Origin: Drosophila persimilis
Lineage: Eukaryota > Arthropoda > Insecta > Diptera > Drosophilidae
Assembly: GCF_003286085.1 (NCBI RefSeq)
Contig: NW_020825359.1
Span: forward strand, 161,501-225,500
Reading direction: 5' to 3'
Length of the DNA: 64,000 bases
Below are positions 1 to 11,900 of this stretch, piece after piece. The notes beneath the pieces are model-generated. The model made no database searches. It had not been told where the DNA came from and saw only the letters and a program-made list of their open reading frames with translations. Made by a program: the position numbers and the translations under genes. How positions within the stretch are numbered: position 1 is the first letter of the stretch; each line of letters begins with the position of its first letter.

Positions 1-364
1 AAATACAAAAATAAAAATAAAAACAATTGTTTTCTTATTTTGGCAGTGGATTTTATTTGTGATAGTATTACAAAAAACATTTTCATTTTAAGTAAAAGTT
101 TTCATTTTTCAACTTGAACTGTAACGGAAACTGTTCACAGTGGCGCTGCGGAGCATTTCATGTAGCTGTCATGTAGAACTCCTGTAAAAAGTATGTAGAA
201 ACTCCAGTTATGGTCGTATGACACTCAGCACGACATCTGATATACGACATTTTACATATCATGTAGATATCATGTAAATATCATGCCAGTTTATATAGCG
301 AACATGTCGCTAACGAACTTACCGACTTAGATCCCAAGGTCCTCGACTCTGGTTCTGAAAGTCC
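1..364. other. AT-rich flank left of the foldback element
   Basis: No gene is visible. The stretch is AT-rich and repeats short phrases such as CATGTAGNNNTCATGTA several times between about 158 and 285. A similar CATGTAGAACTCATGTAAAAA phrase occurs near 35,300. I read it as repeat-derived intergenic DNA. Confidence 0.4.
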
Positions 365-2544
365 TTTTTTCCGATGAGAGTCGATTGACAGGACTCTCCC
401 GATCACAGAGAGACATGCCGCGGCCAGATCGGTCCGTAAATAGTCGAGATATTGCGTGCAGAAAATACCAGTATTTTATGCAAATCCAAGTCTTCGGAAG
501 GCTATATCTCAGACAAATCGGGCCAGATCGGTGAAGGATCCACTCTCCCAGGATCGTGAGGGTCCAGACTGTCGACTGGCATCAAAATCTCGACTTCGAA
601 AATGCGGCCGATTTTTTGAAAATTTAATGATGGTTACATCATGATTTTTTGCGAAAATCATGAAAAAATGGATGTCCCTTTTTCCGATGTCAGTCGATTG
701 GCAGGACTCTCCCGATCACGCAGAGACATGGCGCGCCCATATCGGTCTATAAATTATCGAGATATAGCCAAAGAAAATATGAAAAAGTCGGCAATTTTTG
801 TCGCAGGTTGAGGATTGTTTTTGTTCAACAACAAAAACCGCTGGAGAAAATTATTTTTTTCTAATTTTTGTTGTAGAGCAATTAACAACAATGACAGACT
901 ACAACAAGCCATGTGGCCATGGCCCGATGTGATGACTTCCTGTGATCCCTTATCAAGGATCCAGAATATTTTTCCCAATCAAACATATTAGTATTTATTT
1001 ATTTATTTTATTGTTCGACAACGGAATCAAAAGAGTCCTCAACTAACTTATTTCTATCTTAAAAATAACAAAAAACAAAGAATTGCCAAATCATACATGA
1101 AATAGGAATAAGTCTATAATCAACCGTCTGTTGGCTCCTTTCCCCTGGCAGGAGTCAAATCGCATCCCAGCAGCGCATTGGGATGGTGAAGAGTCCAACA
1201 GATGGGCTCATTACTGTCATAGTTGGTTTGGTGCAGATTAACCACAAAGGTTGCATGGGTCGTTAGGCTCCTGGCAGGCGTACTCGAGCCAATCCTTCTA
1301 AGGGGTTACAGATAAATATCGGAGCAGCAATGGTCCTTCCATCATAGAGGGAGCAGAGCTGCACGAGGCGAAATCTGGGAACTTTCTGGATTAGATCCCA
1401 GGCTCTTCGGCTCTGGCGTTCGGCTTTCGTCACGTCATCATGAGCCAAACGCCGCCGAATCAAAGGATGGGCTAGAGCTTCGAAACAAGTAAGTGAATTA
1501 GAATACGATTGTGGAATATATTTTAGAATATATCTTCCTCCACAGAGGACCTATGTACCCTACGCTTAGCCACAAACCGAGTTGTACTCGACTTCCCCCC
1601 GCCAAAAGGAGTCCCATCCAAGCATTACCGAGAGGTATTCGAGACAGACCGAGTCCAATCCCAGCCAGACAGAACCCTATCCCAGCTGGACAGAAGCGCA
1701 CCCCCTGCAAGATCCGTTCCTAACAAGCCATCGTCATCCTTCGACCTGGCCATCGACAACAAGGACTTTGCCTATGGCAACCAAAGGAGACCTACGCGGG
1801 CTGGACTCTAGATGATCTCGTTGTTGTTAGGTTTAAGGATATACATATATTAGATAGTCCATATATTTAGATAGTAGATACAAATGTTTTGCACTTGTTT
1901 ATTTATTTATCCTAGGCTAAGTTATGATGAATAAAACTATTGAAAAATAATCCTTGCTGTATCCTGTTTCGGGGAAACTATTCCGATTAAAAACAGGAGT
2001 GGCACACTCAGATCGGTTCGCAAATAGCGCAGAAAACTAAATATTTTTATTGGGGAAAATGTCCTTGGTCCTTGATAAGGACTCCATAAATTCAGGGATA
2101 CTTTTACGACCACAGGAAGCCGTCCCATGTCCAGATCGGCCAACAAATAGCCGAGAAACTAAGTATTTAGGGTTGGGGTTATTGGAGTCCTTAGCGAAGG
2201 ATCAAGGACATTTTTCTGATCATGGCAAGCCATGGCTCGCCACGATCGGGCCACAAATAAGGTAGAAAACAAGATGTATATCTCTGGAGAAAATATCCTT
2301 GATCCTTGGGCTCTGATAAGGACTCCATCGAATCAGGGACAATCTTGCGATCACAGGGAGTCGTCGCACGCCTAGTTCGGGCCATAAATAACGGAGAAAA
2401 CAACAATTGTTGTTGTTGTCAATTGTTGTACAACAAATTTTTTTTGTTTTACAACAACAACTTGTAAACCGCGACCGCTCAAATGGCGAAATTCGAGAAT
2501 TTCAGATCTGGGATACCAGGCGAACAGAAGTCAGCAGCAAGCAA

Positions 2545-2690
2545 CTTTAGCGATTGCAAAAAAAATGTTGTAGGGGTTCAAAAAACGAAAACAGAAAAAA
2601 AACGGCGGCTAAAGAAAATGTAAAAATGTGTTGCACACTTTTGGGGGCACACAAAATAAAAACTGATGAACAAAAATTTTAAAAAACTAG
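2545..2690. other. Spacer of the foldback element
   Basis: This is the unpaired centre between the two arms. The innermost paired phrase is CAGATCTGGGATACCAGGCG (about 2503-2522) and its reverse complement near 2715-2735. The spacer is A-rich and carries no recognisable reading frame. Confidence 0.5.
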
Positions 2691-4479
2691 CGACCTTCTG
2701 TTGATTTCTGTTCGCCTGGTATCCCAGATCTGAAAATCGAAAAACCTCGGTTTTGAGTGCCCCAAAATGGCTAGTGGTTGTTGTTGTTGTAATATCAGAA
2801 CCCAAGGATCAAGGATATTTTCTCCAGAGATATACATCTTGTTTTCTGCCTTATTTGTGGCCCGATCGTGGCGAGCCATGGCTTGCCATGATCAGAAAAA
2901 TGTCCTTGATCCTTCGCTAAGGACTCCAATAACCCCAACCCTAAATACTTAGTTTCTCGGCTATTTGTTGGCCGATCTGGACATGGGACGGCTTCCTGTG
3001 GTCGTAAAAGTATCCCTGAATTTATGGAGTCCTTATCAAGGACCAAGGACATTTTCCCCAATAAAAATATTTAGTTTTCTGCGCTATTTGCGAACCGATC
3101 TGAGTGTGCCACTCCTGTTTTTAATCGGAATAGTTTCCCCGAAACAGGATACAGCAAGGATTATTTTTCAATAGTTTTATTCATCATAACTTAGCCTAGG
3201 ATAAATAAATAAACAAGTGCAAAACATTTGTATCTACTATCTAAATATATGGACTATCTAATATATGTATATCCTTAAACCTAACAACAACGAGATCATC
3301 TAGAGTCCAGCCCGCGTAGGTCTCCTTTGGTTGCCATAGGCAAAGTCCTTGTTGTCGATGGCCAGGTCGAAGGATGACGATGGCTTGTTAGGAACGGATC
3401 TTGCAGGGGGTGCGCTTCTGTCCAGCTGGGATAGGGTTCTGTCTGGCTGGGATTGGACTCGGTCTGTCTCGAATACCTCTCGGTAATGCTTGGATGGGAC
3501 TCCTTTTGGCGGGGGGAAGTCGAGTACAACTCGGTTTGTGGCTAAGCGTAGGGTACATAGGTCCTCTGTGGAGGAAGATATATTCTAAAATATATTCCAC
3601 AATCGTATTCTAATTCACTTACTTGTTTCGAAGCTCTAGCCCATCCTTTGATTCGGCGGCGTTTGGCTCATGATGACGTGACGAAAGCCGAACGCCAGAG
3701 CCGAAGAGCCTGGGATCTAATCCAGAAAGTTCCCAGATTTCGCCTCGTGCAGCTCTGCTCCCTCTATGATGGAAGGACCATTGCTGCTCCGATCTTTATC
3801 TGTAACCCAATAGAAGGATTGGCTCGAGTACGCCTGTCAGGAGCCTAACGACCCATGCAACCTTTGTGGTTAATCTGCACCAGACAAACTATGGCAGTAA
3901 TGAGCCCATCTGTTGGACTCTTCACCAGCACAATGGCTGCTGGGATGCGATTTGACTCCTGCCAGGGGAAAGGAGCCAACAGACGGTTGATTATAGACCT
4001 ATTCCTATTTCATGTATGATTTGGCAATTCTTTGTTTTTTGTTATTTTTAAGATAGAAATAAGTTAGTTGAGGACTCTTTTGATTCCGTTGTCGAACAAT
4101 AAAATAAATAAATAAATACTAATATGTTTGATTGGGAAAAATATTCTGGATCCTTGATAAGGGATCACAGGAAGTCATCACATCGGGCCATGGCCACATG
4201 GCTTGTTGTAGTCTGTCATTGTTGTTAATTGTTCTACAACAAAAATTAGAAAAAAATAATTTTCTCCAGCGGTTTTTGTTGTTGAACAAAAACAATCCTC
4301 AACCTGCGACAAAAATTGCCGACTTTTTCATATTTTCTTTGGCTATATCTCGATAATTTATAGACCGATATGGGCGCGCCATGTCTCTGCGTGATCGGGA
4401 GAGTCCTGCCAATCGACTGACATCGGAAAAAGGGACATCCATTTTTTCATGATTTTCGCAAAAAATCATGATGTAACCA

Positions 4480-5900
4480 TCATTAAATTTTCAAAAAATC
4501 GGCCTCATATTCGTAGTCGAGATTTTGATGCCGAACGACAGTCTGGACCCTCACGATCCTGGGAGAGTGGGTCCTTCACCGATCTGGCCCGATTTGTCTG
4601 AGATATAGCCTTCCGAAGACTTGGATTTGCAAAAAATACTGGTATTTTCTGCACGCTATATCTCGACTATTTACGGACCGATCTGGCCGCGGCATGTCTC
4701 TCCGTGATCGGGAGAGTCCTGTCAATCGACTGACATCGGAAAAAGGGACACGGAGCGACAGTCTGGAGTCTCACAATCCTGGGAGAGAGGGTCCTTCACC
4801 GATCTGGCCCGATTTGTCTGAGATATAGCCTTCCGAATACTTGGATTTGCATAAAATACTGGTATTTTCTGCACGCTATATCTCTGCTTTATGGAAGCCG
4901 ATCTGTGCGCGGCATGTCTCTCCGTGATCGGGAGAGTCCTGTCAATCGACTGATATCGGAAAAAGGGACATCCATTTTATCACGATTTTCGCAAAAAATC
5001 ATGATGTAACCATCATTAAATTTTCAAAAAATCGTCCTCATATTCGTAGTCGAGATTGTGATGCCGAGCGACAGTCTGGAGTCTCACAATCCTGGGTGAG
5101 TGGGTCCTTCACCGATCTGGCCCGATTTGTCTGAGATATAGCCTTCCGAATACTTGGATTTGCATAAAATACTGGTATTTTCTGCACGCTATATCTCTGC
5201 TTTATGGAAGCCGATCTGTGCGCGGCATGTCTCTCCGTGATCGGGAGAGTCCTGTCAATCGACTGATATCGGAAAAAGGGACATCCATTTTATCACGATT
5301 TTCGCAAAAAATCATGATGTAACCATCATTAAATTTTCAAAAAATCGGCCTCATATTCGTAGTCGAGATTTTGATGCCGAACGACAGTCTGGACCCTCAC
5401 GATCCTGGGAGAGTGGGTCCTTCACCGATCTGGCCCGATTTGTCTGAGATATAGCCTTCCGAATACTTGGATTTGCATAAAATACTGGTATTTTCTGCAC
5501 GCTATATCTCTGCTTTACGGAAGCCGATCTGTGCGCGGCATGTCTCTCCGTGATCGGGAGAGTCCTGTCAATCGACTGATATCGGAAAAAGGGACATCCA
5601 TTTTATCACGATTTTCGCAAAAAATCATGATGTAACCATCATTAAATTTTCAAAAAATCGGCCTCATATTCGTAGTCGAGATTTTGATGCCGAACGACAG
5701 TCTGGACCCTCACGATCCTGGGAGAGTGGGTCCTTCACCGATCTGGCCCGATTTGTCTGAGATATAGCCTTCCGAAGACTTGGATTTGCAAAAAATACTG
5801 GTATTTTCTGCACGCTATATCTCGACTATTTACGGACCGGACACGGAGCGACAGTCTGGAGTCTCACAATCCTGGGAGAGAGGGTCCTTCACCGATCTGT
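4480..5900. repeat. Tandem ~312 bp units in the right end of the foldback element
   Basis: The phrase AAATTTTCAAAAAATCG followed by CTCATATTCGTAGTCGAG recurs at about 4490, 5020, 5330 and 5645, and GTCCTGTCAATCGACTGA recurs near 4716, 4951, 5262 and 5576. The spacing of the later copies is about 312 bp. Each unit runs from that phrase through TCTGGCCCGATTTGTCTGAGATATAGCC to the GGAGAGTCCTGTCAATCGA block. The left arm of the element holds only one to two such units, so the array has expanded on this side only. Confidence 0.75.
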
Positions 5901-5969
5901 CCCGATTTGTCTGTGATATAACCAATGAAAATTTACAAAATAAATCTGATGTCAAATGGTCAAACACGA

Positions 5970-6160
5970 GACATTTCTAAGGGGTTCTTGCATCTGTCCC
6001 GTTGGTATACGATTCTGTCTGGCTGGGGTAGGACTCAATCTGTCTCGAATACGCTTCGGTAATATTTGGATAGGACTCCGTCAGTTTTTGGCAAAGCGTA
6101 GGGTACATAGGTCCTCCGTGAAGGAAGATATATTTTAAAATAGATATATCTCCTCTCCTC
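5970..6160. repeat. Diverged copy of an inner foldback segment
   Basis: This stretch resembles 3401-3610 (shared phrases include GATTCTGTCTGGCTGGG, CTGTCTCGAATAC and GCGTAGGGTACATAGGTCCTC), but with many substitutions. It lies just outside the tandem units and looks like an older copy of part of the same element, or the decayed outer end of it. Confidence 0.6.
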
Positions 6161-6365
6161 TTCCAGTCCTATTCGTACACCTACGAGTATGTACCTCCCA
6201 TGGGGCGATGTGGCAGCATGACATTGCTTGAGATTAACAGTTTTCATATACGGCTAGAAATGGATGCATGAATGAATACTAACTGACTCGACAAACGTAA
6301 ATCTACCATTTAAATTAAAAACATTTATTTTCCCACGCTAGAACACACCACGAATAATTGTCCTT

Positions 6366-7085
6366 GTGAAAAACATATTGTTCTCAAATCTAATCTTGCG
6401 TCTCATGTATGAGGATGATGTTAATCTCTATGTCCAGTATACAGTATATTACAATCCGATCTCAATTATTTTCAGTCATAATGTTGTGGCAAATGATTAC
6501 ACTTTAATGTCTCGAGTTCAAATTAATAACATTTCATCGGTCCAGCCCCTTGTTGGCTCCTTGCACCCTATGCGGTGCTCCCTTGGAGAAAATTATCCTG
6601 GTTGATGATCTTCGTGTTAAATTAGACCCCAAGCTAAAGTTTTCTGAGCACATTTCCTCAATGGTAAATAGGGCCATAAGCGTGCTTGGGTATTATATAA
6701 CGAAGACTCTCTATATTTCGCTAGCTCGTCCTATTTTTGAATGCGACTCTTGTGTATGGTTCCATCAATACAAAGTACACCAGGACCGTATCGAATCATT
6801 CCAGAAAAACGTTGTGTTTTGCTCTCCGCGGCCTCAACTGGGATACAAGTGTGAAATTTCCATCTTACCCAAATACATTGCTTTTAATAAACTTTCCATA
6901 AGAGCATATCAGCGTCCAAATGAATACAAAACGAGGGGGGACGTTGTGAGTGGCAGCTACGGCCGCGGCTCTACAGATTTTCGAAATACGCTTTTAACAG
7001 TTCGAAATCACAGGAGTCTGGACACCTGCATCTCCATTTGGTCACAGATCCTGCCTCTTGTTCAAGTTTCTTGTTTTAACTTTTA
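6366..7085 (+). pseudogene. Decayed non-LTR retrotransposon reverse transcriptase
   Basis: The first part (6366-6605) reads a YEDDVNLYVQ motif, a changed form of the YADD catalytic box of reverse transcriptases. A second frame, 6550-7086, continues with a segment around DLRVKLDPKLKFSEHIS and SLARPIFE, followed by HQDRIESFQKN. Those match the thumb region common to jockey/CR1-type non-LTR elements. The frame break near 6550-6605, a missing stretch between LGYY and ITKTLY, and the altered catalytic box show it is dead. No 5' or 3' end of the element can be placed. Confidence 0.7.
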
Positions 7086-7089
7086 AGAG

Positions 7090-8160
7090 AAACTGCCCTT
7101 TTAGCGCTGCTTCTTTTTGATGGCCGACTAAAGCCAGTGCAACTATCTGACTTTTTAGTTCTTTTTTATCAATGTTTGGTGTCTATTTTGGTATATTTTC
7201 TAAGGCATCCGATATATCGAGTATCAATTCAGATTTCTTGAATTATTTCTTATGCAGCCAGCTCACTAAAGTTGTTTCTTTTAATGATTATTTTTCGGTT
7301 TTGCAATGTACATAATACTCATGTCCTGAGATATCATCTATCCGCTTCAAACTGAGTTGATGGTAACATTTTTATATACTATTTTTATTTGCTTTCTGCT
7401 GTTTTATCAGTTGATCAGATTATCAGATCATCAGTAGTTTTGTAAGCACATTCTTCACGAGACAAAATCAATAAACTCGTACGGTGATAAGTATATGGGT
7501 ATCCTTTTTTAACTTGCCAAAAATTCAGTTTAAGTATATTCCAATTCTGATGATATATCCATATAGGCTTAATTTTTGTCTACTCGGACTATTTTCCGTC
7601 AGTCAATTGGTTGTCTGATAACATCAACAAAAATAGGTAAGCATGCCCAAGGATTCACATAAGGAAAGAAAAGATTCCGTCAATTCCTCTTTAGTTCCTT
7701 CATATTCTTCTTAAGGCTTGCACTTACGCTTGCTCACCTACACTCCATAAAGCTCTAATTTAGGGCCTACTTCTTAATATTCACATTTACAGAAGCAACG
7801 AAGCGGTTCTAGCTCCTTAAGTAAGCGTCACTCACGGTAGCCCTTACCTCAGCGCGTGATGGCAATCCATCTACGTCATTAAATATGCCTTTTAAATAGA
7901 GATTTATAGAAAGTATTTTGCATTTCTGTTTGGAACAATGGAACGAAATATGCTTGGCATGGACCATATACGAAATTCCTAAAGTAGTTCCATGTAGTGC
8001 TTCCACATCCTGTTTGGTTTCTCCAGCGATGATGCCAAGAACTCCCCGCACTCTTCTTAGGCCCAACCCAAGTGAAAGATAGTTATTACAGTTTTCTACC
8101 AGGCATTTAATTTTCAATTTCAATTATATCCAGTTTTTTGCGGTACAGGAAACTACACAC
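7090..8160. other. Intergenic stretch without a supportable gene
   Basis: It is AT-rich and contains a 104-codon frame on the minus strand at 7809-8123. That frame has no recognisable domain, no flanking splice sites and no promoter signature. It may be further debris of the retrotransposon to its left. Confidence 0.4.
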
Positions 8161-8266
8161 GAGTGTAACCTCGTTGATACACACATCTGTAGTCTCCTAT
8201 GCCGAATTTCGCAGGTCCTTTCCGATTCTCAAAGAAACACACACACTCATTTCACATCAAATCAAT

Positions 8267-8655
8267 ATTATTGTTTCTTTGCCAATCAGTAAGGACGTAT
8301 AACGTTTCCAATATATGTACATATATTTCTTATACAGAATAAATATCATTGTTTCTTTGCCAATCAGTAAGGACGTATAACGTTACCATGTCATTCGTTA
8401 TTCTGTACAAACAAAATATTGTTTTTTTGAATATGTTTGGACGTATAACGGTTCTATATTCAGTTCGTTATACAGAATAAACAAATTTGTCTTGTTGCAT
8501 TTTTTTCAGTTCAGACGTATAACGGTCTACAGACGCATATTCGTTATACAGAAAAAACATATTATATATTTTTTTTGGATGTGCTCAGACGTATAACGTT
8601 TCCATTTTTCACATTTTTTTTTTCGCGGGATTCTCTCGTCGCGTATAACGGTGCT
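8267..8655. repeat. Tandem ~74 bp repeat with CGTATAACG core and internal dyad
   Basis: The core GACGTATAACG occurs at 8294, 8372, 8440, 8514 and 8588, with a shortened CGTATAACG at 8642 and another at 8765. Spacing is 78, 68, 74, 74 and about 53 bp. In the middle units the core is followed 20-30 bp later by TTCGTTATACAGAA, so TATAACG and CGTTATA can pair as a small stem. The first two units also share an exact ~38 bp lead-in (ATTGTTTCTTTGCCAATCAG and on). Poly-T runs separate the later units. Confidence 0.8.
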
Positions 8656-8900
8656 TTTTTGACTTGCTTGTTTTTTTTCTATGGAAATGCTTTTTTTGCT
8701 TAACACTTTTTGTATATATTTCTTTCTTTCTTTATTTTTTTTGTTTCTTTCTTTTTTCGAATTTCGTATAACGATGCGGCAAGTCTTTCATTTGGCAATG
8801 TTTTTTTTCATTTCCATTTCGAATTTACGGCGCGCTCACGCTTAGCCGTTTTGTTTTTTTTTTTTTTTTTTTTTGTTATACGCAAATTCGAAATTTTCTG

Positions 8901-8950
8901 TTTCGGAAAACGTTTCAAGACCACGAAACGCTTCGACGCGTTTTCCGAAA
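8901..8950. repeat. 12 bp inverted repeat (TTTCGGAAAACG / CGTTTTCCGAAA)
   Basis: Bases 8901-8912 are the exact reverse complement of 8939-8950, with a 26 bp loop. The loop itself holds CGTTTC and GAAACG, which offer an alternative stem. It lies just beyond the CGTATAACG array and a run of about 19 T. Confidence 0.7.
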
Positions 8951-8999
8951 CCCGAACGATTGTGTGTATGCGATAGTTTATCTGTGTGTTGATCAGTGT

Positions 9000-11900
9000 G
9001 GGGACTGTGATGTGGGTTGCAGGAGTCTTGGGGCAGTGGAAACTAAAAAGGTGGAAGCACACATATTAATGGGAAAACTGGAAACTTGGGCTTAAGTGGG
9101 AGCACACAATGGACGGGGGGTTATCAAACAGACAAAACAAACAGAAACCGGTGTCCTCCAGGCAGAACCTGAAAGTTTTACAAATTGTTTGGTTAGCGGA
9201 CTCTTCTCTGAGATGTGGCAGAGCTTCTTGGCTGTGGCCGGTTGAGGGTGGACGATGTCCGGGTTCGATGGTCCGGAATCCTTTGGCTCTGCTTCCATAT
9301 CAAATTCAGGCGGGAGAACGGTCCCCCAAAGAAACCCCTCAGCTGCAGGACATTTCGCCTAACAAAGTGACTAGTTAACAAACAGAAATTTTGAAAATCA
9401 CAAGGCTCAGCTCTAAGCAAGTCACCAATAAAGACTGCATTTTTTGTAAACGGGTTCAGATATTCAGTAGTTTTTTTCAGAGAATTTTGGGGGCAAACGT
9501 TTCGCCGGCCACCATCTAAAGTATTGCGTTGCCTCTGCGGTTATGTTCACACGATTTGTCATAAGTCATAAGTAGGTTTCTTCATTATCAGCATAGATTG
9601 TGACGGTTGCCTGGGCAAACCAACTGCAGGTCGAACGATTGACCAACAGAGGGTTTTTTGCATTTTGCTCACAATGAGATCTTTTATTAAAGATCGTAGA
9701 AAGCTTCAATACATTTTGTATTATTTTTTCTTATGACAAATCGTATAGCGATTCAGCATTAATTTTTTTGCTTTTTATTTTATTTGTTTACTTGGCTTTC
9801 ACTTTTTTTGTATATTGTTATATATTTTATTGGTTTATTGGCTGATCTGTAATCTTCTATGATGGGGGCCGGCTGGACGGTTGTCCAAGGATCGACTAGA
9901 TGTTTCTAGACTGTGCTATGATTTAAAAAGTTGGTGATTTTGGTGACTTAACTTGGCTTTTGAACTCTGCTGGAGGCGATCTAAAGGAATGTGTGGCTGA
10001 TGTTGTCCTGCAGCTGGGCGGAGAGCTCTGAGAGTTTCGAACTCCCTGTGAATCTATGCAGTGGCAGCTTCTTCTGGTCGACAGCAAAAGCCAGCGACTT
10101 GACTAGATTAGCAATAATTAGTAGGTAAACCTGAAATATCTATAGTCCCCGCACCCTGGTCCGTTCCCTGTGGCTACCAGGCAGCAGCTCTTTCCGGGCG
10201 GAAAGAAATCATCGCTTGAGACCCGAGAGACTTAACTCTGACAATATTTAGATATAGGCCATGGGTGCGGCTTGATGAGGTGAGGTTTGAACGTTACGAT
10301 GAAACTTGCTAGTTTATACGATTATTCTTGATCACTCTGTGAGGATGTTATGGTTAGAGCACCTGCCTGGGCAGATTTTTGCTCTTGTGCTTTATATTAG
10401 AAGCCTATCGCCCCTGGCAGCTATCCCGATCTCTACGTTTCGACAGACCGCCGTCGTGCCTGCGTGCGTGCGTGCATGCGGCGTGTACGTGTGTGGGGAG
10501 GTGAGCACGCCCACTGTTATACACATCAGGGATGCGTTAGCTTTCTTGCGGGATGTGGTTGTATTGCGTTACCGCTCTTATTCGGGCTATGCAAACTGCT
10601 CTGTGGCCGTCCTGCTCTGCCGCTTTCGATGGAATCGTTTGGCCGGCGCGACACGAGTGGCTATCCTTTTCATTCCCATGACCAGTCATGAAAGAGAGGA
10701 GCGTACTCTCTTGGTCCCTCTCACACATGTTGCTATCTCAGTCGCTTTCACGTAGTGCCACACGAGTGCTTGCACCGCTTTGGTAGAAGTATGTGGTTAC
10801 GCTTCGTCCCGCACGATGTTCGCGTGTATCCCGCGTGGCACCAAGTGAACGCTTTTCATTCTTTATATTCGCCTCTCGCTCGCGTCGGTCAAACTCTTCC
10901 ACCGCCAGCGGTACTCTTCGATTCTGTGGGCCCTTGCGGGCCCCATCGCGGCCATAGATGCAGTTGCAAGCATTGGTTATGAGGCAGCGCCCACCAGCCG
11001 TCACACCGCCGGTGCGCACCACCCACGCCGCTGCAGTCCGACTCCTGCCGCGCCCGCAACTGCGAGTCGCCCGAGGACGCTGCTGTATTGAGCGCCACCA
11101 GGGATGGGCGCCAGAGACCCAGGGCCATGGCCTCCTCTGATCGATTAGGGGTTTTCTTGCTTGATTTATCGGTTGATGGAGCAATGGGGTGATGCTAGTG
11201 AGTGGGTGATTCTGGCCATGGCCATAGGTGAATATTGCAGCACAAACAACACGAAAGATCTAGGCTGGGGGCCTGGAAAGATCCACTGCCATGGCGTCAC
11301 AACCCGTCCCGTTGCGTAGGTCTCATTCTGGTACAGTTGCACTAAGCTCACAAAATCCCCACTTAAAAATTTTCACAATCAAAAAAAAACGCACTGGTCC
11401 TCAGTCAGTCGAGGTCACTGGAAAAAAAAATGGAAAAAAACGTTTCACTTTTCTGTATTCGTTTCTGGTGTCTGCAAAATTCCTTACAAAGGTTCCCTGG
11501 TGTTCTCCGCGTTCGCCATGTCGCTGGCTAGAGCACTTTCAATCGACTGATGCTCGACTCGGTGACGGACTCGGGCTGGTAGCCTCGGTCTCCTAGGCCA
11601 CGCCATTGTTGGGCCAGGTAGGTGCACATTCGCTTCGGATCCCATCCCCTAAGCCGGTAGTCGGCTTGGGTTCCCAGGGGTTTGTCCGAGGCCTCTTTTC
11701 GGCGACCGTCCACCTCTTTTGTGCAGTTGCAGCTGCCTCGGGTCAGGGCCTTTTCTTTGCACTTAGGTAGTTTTCTTCGCCTTCATTTGAGGCCTGGCTC
11801 ATTCGATTGCCTGAGAATTGGTTTTTTCTCTTCTTTTTTTTTTTTGTAATTTTCGCTGCTGGCAATGCCGTGAAATTGCATCGTGACGTAGCGCTTGCGA

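Larger units (their letters stand above)
365..5900. mobile_element. Large foldback (long inverted repeat) element, no transposase seen
   Basis: Bases about 365-2540 are the reverse complement of about 2690-4750, with paired positions summing to about 5,111 over most of the length. Example pairs are 1263-1463 with 3648-3848 and 1937-2146 with 2965-3174; the second pair translates identically and the first differs at two residues, so the arms are nearly identical. The arms are interrupted by an extra ~120 bp in the left arm (about 2318-2440) and enclose a ~150 bp AT-rich spacer. The outer parts of both arms contain tandem units with the phrase GACAGGACTCTCCCGATCA. Long arms with tandem repeats and little or no internal coding sequence are typical of Foldback and Galileo-type DNA elements. 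No open frame of useful length or transposase motif is present, so it would be non-autonomous. Exact ends and target-site duplication could not be fixed by eye. Confidence 0.75.

Noticed and set aside
1263..1463. 66-codon frame in the left arm of the foldback element, repeated at 3648-3848
   Set aside because: Both copies are in the inverted arms and simply mirror each other; no start context, domain or transcript signal supports a protein.
10306..10755. 149-codon plus-strand frame
   Set aside because: Local composition keeps it open; overlapping frames on both strands are also open, and no domain or splice context fits.
10738..11184. 148-codon minus-strand frame with a few cysteines
   Set aside because: Arg/Gly-rich translation of a GC-rich patch, with no signal peptide or family match.
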